DNA of 14,944 bases, taken from the NCBI GenBank assembly GCA_001931875.2, contig MSJH02000295.1:1-14944 (forward strand), given 5' to 3'. Each line of letters opens with the position of its first letter. The stretch's first letter is position 1. The notes beneath the pieces were generated by a model. The model made no database searches and was not told the origin of the DNA. It saw nothing but the letters and a program-made list of their open reading frames with translations. Source of the DNA: Byssochlamys sp. IMV 00236. Its lineage: Eukaryota > Ascomycota > Eurotiomycetes > Eurotiales > Thermoascaceae. A program made the position numbers and the translations under genes. Shown here piece by piece: positions 1 through 8,788 of the stretch.

Positions 1-232
1 TAATGGTCACTGACGACCTCATCACGCCAATAATCAAACGATGATAATTAGATAAGTAGCAAATAGATAAGTAATATGAATTTTTTTTATTGTATGTTAA
101 TTCCAAATCGGTACGTTAAAAAAGCAGACTATCGTTTGCTATTCAAAATGGAAAGAATATATGAAAGAAGGACAACGTTTTACGACGAGTGGCGAGCGGA
201 GAGCAGATGGTGTAGATATCTGCTGGCAAAAG
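1..232 (+). repeat. Left copy of a 232-bp inverted repeat (transposon 3' flank)
   Basis: Seen directly: positions 1-232 are the reverse complement of 5549-5780 (position k pairs with 5781-k). Bases 1-224 are identical, 225 is G against A, 226-232 match again, and similarity ends abruptly at 233. In the right copy this segment lies directly behind the stop codon of the DDE transposase, and the repeat's first three bases (TAA) are that stop codon. The left copy is therefore probably the 3' flank of a second transposase copy, in plus orientation, ending just before the window; the repeat may continue beyond position 1. A 70-codon open frame at 76-288 starts inside the repeat and runs into unrelated sequence, so I do not call it a gene. 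Confidence 0.95.
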
Positions 233-370
233 GGAGACAAGTAAATGAAGGGTGGAGAGGTAGGAACAAAGATACAAAGGATGTATGAATCCAGGGGAAT
301 ACAATAATTATGCTCAGGCATTATTAACCTTCTTTATGCGACAGTGGGTTGGCGTGAAAAAGATATGATG
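233..370. other. Short spacer without a gene
   Basis: This stretch lies between the end of the inverted repeat and the 3' end of the broken minus-strand gene. I see no coding signal, RNA gene or further repeat in it. Confidence 0.5.
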
Positions 371-1935
371 CTAGTCTTGGCCTGATGGAGGCAGGTTTGA
401 GACGTCAATCATCTTACGCAAGGTATCCATGCTCTGCTGGTTGCTCCGTACTGATAATGCTTCTTGACCTAAAGAGATGACAAAGCGCCTATAGCAAAAC
501 AAAATATCCAGTGTATTGATGAAAGAGCGCAAGTCCATGACAGACTTTGGCAACAGTAGAACACCAATCTTTTCGCCAAAATATACACCGTTGATATCCA
601 AGAGAGTAAACATGTAGCCAACATAGCCTAGCCAGTCCATTGCCACAACTTGCTTTACTGACGTCCTTCCGTTCAACCGTTGCAGAGCGTCCAGGATGGT
701 ACCGTTGGCACGAAGATTTTTGCATTGCTGCATTATGGCCATGGCTGGTGTCACACCGTTCTTTTTGAATTCATTGCTTGATATCTCTAGCTCTTGATTT
801 TTACCATATTTGATCAGAAGGTTGATCTTCCGTCCAAAGTTGCTTTCGGAAGAGGTACCAAATACCATATCGTTATAAAGACGAGTGTTCTTGGTACATT
901 CGCTACATGTTTCTTCACTTAAAGTGATGCAGAGATAAAAAAAAAATAAGAATCTCTTCCTTTTGACACAGTGCCCTCTCCCTCTTTTTATTATTCACTT
1001 ACTCGGCAGGCATCACATCAGTGCCGCAGAACAATTCATCCAATATCATTGCAATTCAGCGATAAACAGTGGCTTCAGAATCATCATCCCTGCAAGCATA
1101 CAGATAACCAAGCACGTGCTCCACGATTTTCAGCATTCGATACATATTAGTATCTCTTTCCTTCCTTTCCAACAGAGGTTTTTTCAATGCATCGATCACT
1201 ATGAGAGCATCTTCCAAGCAACTACCAGTCTCAAAAACATCCAGAATCTTGTCATAAGCTTTGTGTGCATCTTTGTTCAAACTATGCTTCAAAAACTCGT
1301 CAATTGAGCCTCGAACTTGCTTCTTCTCATCGTCAATTCGCAAATACCGGATCACCCGCTCAGCTTGCTTGGGATTCATGAGGTTGACAATACGGGAGAG
1401 GCAAAGCTTAAGAGTAATCAAATCTGAGGAGTCCATATCACTACCATTCTTATTCAAAATAGATTTGACGAGATTGCAGAAGGTCGTGTTTATGTCAATG
1501 AACGGGCTATCCAATTGGTCGAGTAGACGGGATTCTTCTTCATTCCAAGCCTCAGATGACAATTTCTTCAATGCCATTCCAAACAAAACTTCCAACAGAG
1601 CTTTCACCGGGGTTATAAATGGCGACGTCCTTCGGCATACTGACGGAAGCATCTTCGGACGAGTTGATGGTATCATTAAACGAGCTGGAGATAGATTCTT
1701 TGGACAAACTGGCAATGGTATCCTTGGACGAACCGGTAGCGGCCACTTCGATGTCATTGAAGCATCTCTTTCTGTTTTTATGTTGATTAGCAATCACTAA
1801 GTTGCTCCCATCGTTAGCTAAGGCAGTCAATGTTCGGATGCTGGAGGCTAAATAGGTGACAGAAGCTATATTCTTGGAAAGGAAAGTAAATAAAAATAAG
1901 CACAGGATATGATAACAAAGATAAATATCATCCAT
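371..1935 (-). pseudogene. Broken member of a Mucoromycota-expanded family with PD-(D/E)XK-like motif
   Basis: I join several minus-strand pieces. From about 1935 to 1560 a Ser-rich N-terminal frame ends in a stop at 1552. A second frame carries on from about 1575 with a segment starting SSEAWNEEESRLLDQL, and runs to an in-frame TGA at 1056-1058. Past that TGA the same frame continues (IAMILDELFCGTDV) to an intron at 1002-918 (GTAAGT...TTTAAG, 85 nt, phase 2). The last exon, 917-371, ends in a normal stop. Near its middle it has GRKINLLI followed by SSNEFKK and then QQCKNLRAN, which resembles the D...ExK core of PD-(D/E)XK nucleases, with Asn (821-823) in place of the expected Asp. From memory this arrangement belongs to a large family of uncharacterised mucoralean proteins. 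I infer one nonsense mutation (probably TGG to TGA) and one frameshift near 1552-1575. The N-terminal start is uncertain and a further intron there is possible. Function is unknown; nuclease is a guess from motif shape. Confidence 0.7.
918..1002 (-). other. Probable intron in the broken gene
   Basis: On the minus strand the donor is GTAAGTG and the acceptor TTTAAG after a long T run. Removing these 85 nt joins ...MPA to ...EETCSECTKN through a GAT codon split in phase 2, restoring a single frame across a region that otherwise has stops. An intron still recognisable in a dead gene argues for recent decay. Confidence 0.65.
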
Positions 1936-2411
1936 TGTACTGTCTTTCGTGTATTTACTCGTTCATTCTTGCTGTTTGCAATCGCATTCCAAATGACAGT
2001 GTTTTTCTTGCAAGCTCTATGGAGTATTTATAAATGTAAGAGGAAGAGCAATATGAGGAACCTAAGCTATATACACTGGCTGCATTTACCTTATCTTCAA
2101 CAAGGGCCGTTCAATTCTTATTAATCGGATAAATAGACGCTTCCAAATTTCAAAAAAGTCGTCAGGTGAGTTGGTTTTCATCATTAACGACCAGATTGCG
2201 ATTTTTTGCTGATTCGCAACCACAAATGACTCAAACGATGGTGTTTTGACTGATAGTATATATGACTTCAATTCTACAATGTTAATCATTAAAACTGTTG
2301 CTTTTTTAACAGAGTATGTTATTACCAGTATATCCATCGTAGTGGTTATTACTAGCCATGATACAGGAAACAGGGAGTAAAGAAAATTATTGGTAAGGTA
2401 AACACTACGCA
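1936..2411. other. Upstream region of the broken gene
   Basis: No convincing gene. A TATA-like TTTATAAATA at about 2025-2034 lies roughly 90 bp upstream of the first ATG of the broken minus-strand gene and could be its old promoter. The small open frames here have low-complexity or hydrophobic translations and no recognisable domain. Confidence 0.35.
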
Positions 2412-2459
2412 CACGCGAAAATACACGCGAAAATACACACGAAAATACACACGAAGATA
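2412..2459 (+). repeat. Four-unit 12-bp tandem array of SCB-like motifs
   Basis: Units are 2412-2423, 2424-2435, 2436-2447 and 2448-2459. The first two read CACGCGAAAATA, the third CACACGAAAATA and the fourth CACACGAAGATA. Each of the first three contains CRCGAAAA, matching the yeast Swi4-Swi6 cell-cycle box (CNCGAAAA); the CGCGAAAA form also resembles an E2F site read on one strand. Single related sites (ACGCGAAAA) occur at about 3229-3237 and 7373-7381. Whether the array is regulatory or simply a minisatellite cannot be settled from sequence. On the minus strand it lies about 480 bp upstream of the broken gene's first ATG. Confidence 0.75.
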
Positions 2460-3979
2460 AAATTAGTGTGACATATGCATAATTGTTTTTTGGGTTGCTT
2501 ACCAAGTTCAAATTATTTTGAAGAAAGAAAAGCAAAAGAAAAGATTGACCACAAAATGCGTTATTCTTATAGATGCGTCATGCCTAATTCTCATTGGCCG
2601 TGATAAATTCATGGGATAATCCTGTTTTCTTATAAAATGTTGCTATTTTTAAAATGAACTCTCAGCATAATAAAAAGATTATTACAGATTCATCGACAGA
2701 TGCTTCTCTTATACTTCAATGCTATATATAGTGTTGAGTGTAGGCGTGGTTTGTCTAGTGTTATAAATTAGACATTATAAATGATAAAATATGCAATAAA
2801 GCTTGAGCAGCATCACTCATGCAGGCAAGGTTTACTTCAGATCTAACAATGAATTGCATCATAAGGAATAGATATTGACTTAGAAATGATGAATAAACTT
2901 TATAGTCTTTGCATGAGCATATTTATGATCCAATGTTGACAGTAAAGCTACATTGAGACAAGTAGAGAACCAATAAATACAATAAGCTGAAGCTTCACAA
3001 TGACATAACAATAGAACTGGAAATAGAAAATAACGCTTACTGCATTAAAAGACAAAATAAGGTTCCTCGGAATAAATACTCTCCTATTTGTGTCTAGGTT
3101 TCAGCTCTCAGATCAACAATTGATCAGGTACGAATCCAGTGCCGTCTAAAAGAAGAACTCTAAGAAGTCGTCTATGATTCATGGAATGATGTTTTATAAA
3201 TAGCAAAGACCTGTTTTTTCTTATACACACGCGAAAACGCTATGAACAATGTGATAATCGGTGAATAAGTAGTTTTAATTCGGGAAAGATTTAAAATACA
3301 AAAAGATGAAATGAGTCTCTTTGTAGCCCTTTTATTAACAAAGGAAGTGACTCATGGGAAAAAGGAAATTGATCTTTAAATAGAATAATAAATGTTGTCA
3401 ACCAATTACATCTTATGAATTGTCATCAACTACTACAGACTATAGACGACATGAATCAGTGTTGTGAGTTTAATACGAGGTATTATGCTAATATCGAATA
3501 AAAAACACAACTTTGGCCTGTGTACTAAATATATTGGTTAAATTACGTCAAAGGATATAGTCTGATTTGATATAAATGTAGAAATACGACAAATACCCCA
3601 CTTTGCGATTGATTGATTTAAGCTTATGCTCGCATGAGAACTAAGCATGAATTATACAAAAGTATGCGTACAAAATACTATCTTTTAAAGTGGATGTTAA
3701 AGTAACTTGAAATTTGTAGATAAAATGAAACATTACACGGATGTTGAAAGAATCCTTAGTAACTATAACTCTACTCCTCCATTTAATTGTTTGTTCGATC
3801 CTTTGTATTCAGTTAGTTGCAGATGTGTATAACAGGCCTGTATCTGTATACTTTGAGACAGCAGGCAATACGCTGTATCTGTCATTTTGATCTAAGTCAT
3901 CTGAGACCTTTAGACTAACCATGGTACCTGACAGTTTGAAAAGAAATATAGAAAGTTAATTTGACCAAGTTTGCTATCA
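2460..3979. other. AT-rich 1.5-kb region without a recognisable gene
   Basis: No open frame of 60 codons or more lies wholly in this stretch, and I recognise no tRNA, rRNA or spliceosomal RNA. It holds one isolated ACGCGAAAA site near 3229 and a small palindrome (GATCAA, 3-nt loop, TTGATC) near 3112-3126. It may be decayed transposon sequence or plain intergenic DNA. Confidence 0.5.
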
Positions 3980-5143
3980 TTATATGAGCCATCTTGTATA
4001 AAAAACGGCTGAAAGACAATAATGTTTTATAGTGGACGATAGTGGTTCAACAGGGCGAGAAAGAACAGTGACAGGTGCTTCGTAACTACTGTCGAGAGGG
4101 ATAGGTCGACGACGTTTGGAGGCTGTCTGATTGGGATTTGTAATCTTAGGACAGTTACGAGCGATGTGACCACGGCTATTACATACGAAGCAAGTACGCG
4201 TTTCAGTCGGAAGTGAAGGGCAATCCTTCCTAATGTAGCCCATAGCCTTACAATAAATGCGATGTTTGTCCATTTTGGACCACGTACCCAAACAGGAGTG
4301 GTCACCATCAAGAGGTATCTTATATGCCAAAGGATCAAACTTAATTTCAGAGCTAGGCGGTCTTTCCAGGTAAATGCACCCATTACCGGAAAACCAGCGT
4401 TGGGTCCAATCATCAAGATAAATAACTCTCTAACTATACCGTACCAGGCGAGGTTATTCAATAGCTTATCTCTTAACTGCTCAATAGGCATAATAGTAAT
4501 CTTAGTTAAATTTACTCTAAGAAGTGCACGGTCCGGGTGTACAGCAGGTGAGGCAGTAAAAACCTGATTTCTACGACCAGGGGGGTCGCTACAGCTTCTT
4601 TGCAGTGTTTAGCAGAAATGAGGATGACTTCGATGACTGTGCCTTGGACATATGCATGGGTAGTAAAGCCTAATTCTACACCGAAAGGAAACTTTTCGCT
4701 GAGGGCGATGCTGAAAGGAACTTTGAGATTCTTGAGACAGTGTGGAATGCGATAAAACACAAAGTGATCAGTGGTGCCCGTTCGATGAATTGAATAAGTC
4801 GACGGGTTTGTTTCATTGATAGAGTCAAAGAATCGATACAAAGAAATTTCCTTTCGAACAGTAGAGATCCCTTTGGGAGATGCCTTGGTTGTTAATGGAA
4901 GTGAAGCGATCGCGGCATAGGTACGAGTTGCGGTTGGTTGTTGAGGGTTGACAATATCAGTATCTGTGTGGGAAGTTCTGAAGGGACGCTTGAATTAATA
5001 TTGGGTGATATAGGTGCAATGTCTGGTGGCATTGACCCAAAAGTATCGGGAAGTGAAAGAACCATGGGGAATAAAGAAAAACGCGGAAGCATCAAGAATA
5101 CTGATTTTTGCTTGCCAATTGTCATATTCGATATGTCTGACAT
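3980..5143 (-). pseudogene. Decayed Gag/ORF1-like retroelement protein with CCHC zinc knuckles
   Basis: On the minus strand, four successive pieces appear to be one ancestral reading frame: 5143 to about 4940 (Pro/Ser-rich start), about 4940 to 4583, about 4583 to 4385, and about 4385 to 3980. They occupy different frames, so at least three frameshifts separate them; one falls at a run of six C (minus strand, about 4580-4585). The third piece (TITIMPIEQLRDKLL...YGIVREL) looks like the RRM-like nucleic-acid-binding region of Gag/ORF1 proteins. The last piece holds two CCHC knuckles. The second, CFVCNSRGHIARNC, is intact (CX2CX4HX4C). The first has lost its leading Cys (Arg, 4259-4261) and its His (Tyr, 4235-4237). 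No reverse transcriptase frame is visible downstream. I recall similar ORF1/Gag-like proteins in mucoralean retroelements; LINE or LTR origin cannot be decided here. Clearly non-functional. Confidence 0.7.
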
Positions 5144-5146
5144 TTA

Positions 5147-5548
5147 AACATTAGCGGCCACACCCCCAGAAACCAACTCAAGCTTTTTTGCTGTTTTTCC
5201 TTTACTCGTTTGTCTTTATTTCTTTGGATTGGCCAAGGAATCTACTGGTAGCCTCATCGATGCACAGTAGTAGGGGACGACATACTGTTCTTCGCCCTGA
5301 GTGAAAGTGGTTTGGTCGTATGGCTTTCCATTTTGGCGTCATATTGATCAATTATGAGTAGCGTCGTGCCAAGATGCTTTTTCTTTCTCCCAAGTCGCTT
5401 GCGTGTCTGCCATTGGTATCGGACAACATTTCAAGCTTACGAAAGAGAATATATTGTTGAGTGCTATGACTTATACAATGCAGGTTCCATGAGCCGTTCA
5501 AATGATGCATTTCAGCACAATTACTGTCTGAACACTCTAGATAGATCA
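5147..5548. other. Spacer between Gag-like remnant and the inverted repeat
   Basis: I recognise nothing certain. A minus-strand open frame begins inside the repeat at 5705 and runs to 5352, but most of its translation past the repeat has no recognisable domain, so I leave it out. The part next to 5150 could be the 5' untranslated region of the Gag-like remnant. Confidence 0.4.
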
Positions 5549-5780
5549 CTTTTGTCAGCAGATATCTACACCATCTGCTCTCCGCTCGCCACTCGTCGTA
5601 AAACGTTGTCCTTCTTTCATATATTCTTTCCATTTTGAATAGCAAACGATAGTCTGCTTTTTTAACGTACCGATTTGGAATTAACATACAATAAAAAAAA
5701 TTCATATTACTTATCTATTTGCTACTTATCTAATTATCATCGTTTGATTATTGGCGTGATGAGGTCGTCAGTGACCATTA
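5549..5780 (-). repeat. Right copy of the 232-bp inverted repeat, 3' flank of the transposase
   Basis: This is the inverted partner of positions 1-232, with a single mismatch at 5556 (pairs with 225). It starts, in minus orientation, with the stop codon of the transposase (5778-5780) and ends at 5549, where the two copies diverge sharply. The abrupt end common to both copies suggests the true 3' boundary of the mobile element near 5549. I found no matching inverted terminus on the 5' side (6886-7100), so the terminal repeats remain undefined. Confidence 0.9.
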
Positions 5781-7011
5781 TATGGGCACTTTGTTTCGCC
5801 ATTTATCCCAGCAATTGAAGGAATGCGAAACGAAGCCTTTGAAGTGAGTTTTCTCCACGCTTTTGCATGCTTCTGTAATTCTTTTTGATAATGTGTCTTC
5901 TTGTAAAAACCTATGGCGCTTAACCTTGCTATTTGCTACTACCCAAAACTGTTCTATTGGGTAAAGCTCCGGAGAGTAAGTAGAAAGATACACACATCTA
6001 TATCCTCGATACTCAATATACCTCTCTATGTTTTCATGTGTATGAATGGGGATACTATCCATAATTATATAATGACCTTTCATATGCGGATACTTGTTCA
6101 TTTCATTTAGAGTCGTTTTTAAAAAACTGATATAGTGACCTGTTACAGTTCCTAAGCTTATGTATACATCAGTCTTTCTCTTCTTTGTGGGTCTTGGCTT
6201 TTTTACGCCAACTGTAATCAAACCTGCAGCTGATATAGCGCCCAATATAGACGTTGTGTTCGCTCTTGTTGTTGGCCTAGTAACAATAGAACGAGTTCCT
6301 TTTTTAGACCAAGCCCTTGAACGCTTCATATTTATATCAAAAGCAGACTCGTCGAGAAATACGTAATTCGTCAAGGATTTCATGTCTTTATTTTTCCATT
6401 TACATACCCAATCGTACCACTCTATAACCTTTGTTGGACTGTTTCTTTTGATAGAATGGAAATCTGCTTTTTTCAACGAAAGGTTGCATTCGCTTCTCAT
6501 GAAATTGTAAACAGTGCTACGTGACACTTTAAGATCATTGAAACGCTTCAATAAATGCTCAACTACTTCAACAACAGATATAGAGGGGTTAGCATTAGTG
6601 AAGTTAACAACAGCCATTTTATGCTCTTCGGTCAATATACACTTGCGACAGACCGGTTTACAATTGTCAAAAATACTATCAGGGCATATATTATACTGCT
6701 TAACCCACCTGCGCAGTTCGAATGTAAATGCCCAGTTGCTTCGCTGCAGCTGATGCACTCATACACTTTTCAATCTTCAGATCGAAAAATCTAGCATTAT
6801 CCTGAACGGTATAGCGCGCATACTCACGCTTTACATTTGCCTCTTTCATATGAATGCCTTCATCTTTTGGCTTTTCTATCAGCATTGGACAAGCCGAGGA
6901 AGATTCACTAGACGCCGCGCATTTTAAGTATTCAGTGTGAGTCGCAATCGTCTCAACAATAAATTCATTCTGATAAACGATATACTCTATCGACTCAGGG
7001 CCACCATTTAT
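5778..7011 (-). pseudogene. IS630/Tc1-like DDE_3 transposase, frameshifted
   Basis: The main minus-strand frame (6758-5778) encodes a DDE_3 catalytic domain: VFLDESAFDI (first Asp, 6351-6353), HYIIMDSIPIHT (second Asp, 6057-6059) and YSPELYPIEQFW (Glu, 5952-5954), with 34 residues between the last two, as in IS630/Tc1 enzymes. Before it lies a second helix-turn-helix region (TEEHKMAVVNF...VSRSTVYNFMR). The N-terminal homeodomain-like part, AKQLGIYIRTAQ, is in another frame (6885-6700), so a one-base frameshift occurs at about 6711-6716. That upstream frame stays open to about 7053 with no Met before 6885; an ATA at 7009-7011 stands where I would expect the start (IEYIVYQNE follows). Catalytic residues are present, but neighbouring residues that are usually conserved (Asn-Ala after Asp, Asn before Pro-Ile-Glu) have changed to Ser-Ile and Tyr. 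Probably inactive. A near-identical 3' flank at the window's left edge points to a second copy. Confidence 0.85.
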
Positions 7012-7066
7012 ATTCTTTCGAATGTCCAGAGATTTGTGCGATATTCATTTTTCAGCGACATGGTTT

Positions 7067-7363
7067 CTAAAAATACGACGTCCATTGATCTTTTTCATTG
7101 TTTTTTGCTTCAGCAACCGGCTTTTTTGCAGCACAATACTCTTGACCGTGTTTACAGATGAGATAAACCATTCTTTTGTTAGATCTCAAAGTGGCCAGGA
7201 CAATACTATGTTCTTTTCCGAACTCTTTGGCAACTGCCTCAAGTTCATCAATAGAAGAGAACTGAGCACCAATCGCGAATTTTTCAATGAAAGCATGCTC
7301 AATAGAAGTAGCAACTTCATCATCTTGATTCAAAGTATCTTTGGCAAAGTTAAGTTGGGGCAC
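7067..7363 (-). pseudogene. Fragment of FAR1/MULE-like DNA-binding region
   Basis: The minus-strand frame contains FSSIDELEAVAKEFGKEHSI, then RSNKRMVYLICKHGQEYC and KKPVAEAKNN. This order (a 'F.SIDEL' helix, an RSNK...VYLxCKHG strand with a zinc-ligand Cys, then a basic linker) matches, from memory, the FAR1/WRKY-GCM1-like N-terminal region of Mutator-like transposases and related proteins common in mucoralean genomes. No ATG opens the frame (it opens with GTG at 7361-7363 and stays open upstream), and it stops at 7067 without the rest of the zinc domain or a MULE transposase domain. The remnant abuts the 5' side of the DDE_3 transposase, so that element may have been inserted into it or both may have decayed independently. 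Confidence 0.55.
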
Positions 7364-7645
7364 AGTGAATAAACGCGAAAAAAAAGGCTTGGTGTAATGA
7401 TATAACTTTAACGAAGATAAAGTTCAGGAACACTGCGTATTTATTTTACTCCATGTTTGAAGCGTGTACATTTTTATATTTTTTGATGTACAAACTAACT
7501 CTGGCATAGACTGACTTTTGAGATGGTAGATGAACTAAAGATATTAACAACTTCTCTACCATATTTAATTTGACATGGTTATTCATAATAAAATGTTGAT
7601 AGGGAATGTCATTTGTATAATTAGAAAAGATGCCAGTGATTAATC
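7364..7645. other. 3' intergenic region of the TPR gene
   Basis: No gene that I can support. It contains an isolated ACGCGAAAA at about 7373-7381 and AT-rich sequence that probably includes the 3' untranslated region of the minus-strand TPR gene. A 67-codon open frame at 7446-7649 has no recognisable domain and overlaps the end of the TPR gene. Confidence 0.4.
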
Positions 7646-8788
7646 TCAATATTTTGTCTCTTTTATTGCAATAATATCCTGAACTCTTTCTGAGTTGAGA
7701 CTATAGCTTTCATGGCTTGTTAGATTACCCGCGTCTGACGCGTATTTTATAGCTTGATTATAATATGCTAAAGCTTGTTCAAATTCACTGCTCAATTCCA
7801 ACATTCTTCCCATGTTATTCGACGCTACAGCACCACATTCTAAACAGTCTTGGTTTTTTATGTCCTTGGTACATGTCTCAAGGGCAGTTTGCGCCCAACC
7901 CATAGCCTCATCTTTTTTATCTAATCCATACATTATTTCTGATAGTTGGTTCTGCACAATAGCTCTGAGACAATGTTGTTCTTCTGGCAAAGACTTTAAC
8001 AGTTGTGATAACAAAGGTATTGAAAGTTTAAAGTTGCGCTGAATAGCATACATATTAGCTAATGAAAGCTTAATTTTTGATTGTAATAGGTCGTCTTGGT
8101 TGGCCTTTTCAGACATATGAAGTGCCCAAGCAAGGAATTCTTCTGCATGTTCATAATCATCAATTCGCATATATAAATCCCCAATCTTCTTTGCTGCTGT
8201 AATTGTTTGTTGATCATGGCCCTTACCATTGTCCATCAACAGTTTCCATGCTCTAGTGTATTCTGTAATCGCATCTAATAGATTTCCTGACTTATTCTCG
8301 TCTTCAGCTAATCGTAACCGAAGGTTGATAATTGTATCAGAATTCTCTTTCAAATTTTGTTCTTCTAAAGCAATACGGATAACTTCCCGAATATACATTG
8401 AAGCAATATCATAATCAGGCGCTAACTGCTCTCGAACATATGCTCCGTGAAGCAACTGACGACCCTTGAATCCTAGTTCTTTTGGCGTTGATTCCATAGT
8501 ATATTCAATATACAAGTGCGCGAGTTGCCAGATCAAGCCTATGGCTGCACTTACAGATAAAACAGTGTATACGGTGATCTTTCCTGCTAACTTTCCCTGT
8601 GACTTTAATCGACTGATGGCATCATTATATGTACTGGTGGTAAATTTAACAGCCTTTGTCGAATCAGCTGCTTCTCTAGAGATACTTTTGGTGAATCCAA
8701 ACGCCCTTTTTTGGTTCAATAGTAACCGGTTGCTCGTATTTGAACGTATGTATTTATTCCCAATAGAAGCTGTCAATCGCGAAAGCAT
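7646..8788 (-). CDS. Mitochondrial membrane-anchored TPR protein, Mgr3-like
   Basis: One uninterrupted exon of 380 codons. Residues 1-40 are rich in Arg, Lys, Ser and Leu with almost no acidic residues, as in a mitochondrial targeting sequence. Residues about 71-94 (ITVYTVLSVSAAIGLIW...) form one hydrophobic membrane segment. The rest consists of TPR-like helical pairs, best seen at about 155-187 (DAITEYTRAWKLL), 197-230 (DYEHAEEFLAWALHMSEKA), 240-268, 278-305 and 323-354 (EFEQALAYYNQAIKYA). This architecture (presequence, single span, C-terminal TPRs) resembles fungal Mgr3, an adaptor of the inner-membrane i-AAA protease in yeast; other mitochondrial TPR proteins are possible, so I give no symbol. 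The start at 8788 gives the targeting peptide directly. The gene is divergent from PDS5 with 154 bp between the starts, so the two may share promoter elements. No sign of decay. Confidence 0.9.
   Translation of the reverse strand: MLSRLTASIGNKYIRSNTSNRLLLNQKRAFGFTKSISREAADSTKAVKFTTSTYNDAISRLKSQGKLAGKITVYTVLSVSAAIGLIWQLAHLYIEYTMESTPKELGFKGRQLLHGAYVREQLAPDYDIASMYIREVIRIALEEQNLKENSDTIINLRLRLAEDENKSGNLLDAITEYTRAWKLLMDNGKGHDQQTITAAKKIGDLYMRIDDYEHAEEFLAWALHMSEKANQDDLLQSKIKLSLANMYAIQRNFKLSIPLLSQLLKSLPEEQHCLRAIVQNQLSEIMYGLDKKDEAMGWAQTALETCTKDIKNQDCLECGAVASNNMGRMLELSSEFEQALAYYNQAIKYASDAGNLTSHESYSLNSERVQDIIAIKETKY

Noticed and set aside
76..288. 70-codon plus-strand open frame with a twin at 5705-5352
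   Set aside because: The similarity comes from the inverted repeat; the two frames end in unrelated sequence, so no protein is conserved.
2412..2459. CRISPR-like array
   Set aside because: Units are 12 bp and contiguous with no spacers, and the genome is eukaryotic.
2086..2535. 149-codon minus-strand open frame
   Set aside because: Its middle is only the translation of the 12-bp tandem array, and the rest has no domain or gene-like composition.
2884..2992. C/D-box snoRNA candidate (ATGATGA ... CTGA)
   Set aside because: The boxes are about 100 nt apart with no terminal stem, and such short motifs are expected by chance in AT-rich DNA.
3120..3145. tRNA T-loop-like GTACGAATCC
   Set aside because: No matching acceptor, D or anticodon stems around it on either strand.
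6886..7100. 5' terminal inverted repeat of the DDE_3 element
   Set aside because: I compared this stretch with the 3' boundary near 5549 and found at most a 7-base match (TACGACG), too short to call.
7446..7649. 67-codon minus-strand open frame
   Set aside because: Overlaps the end of the TPR gene, is AT-driven and shows no domain; more likely 3' untranslated sequence.
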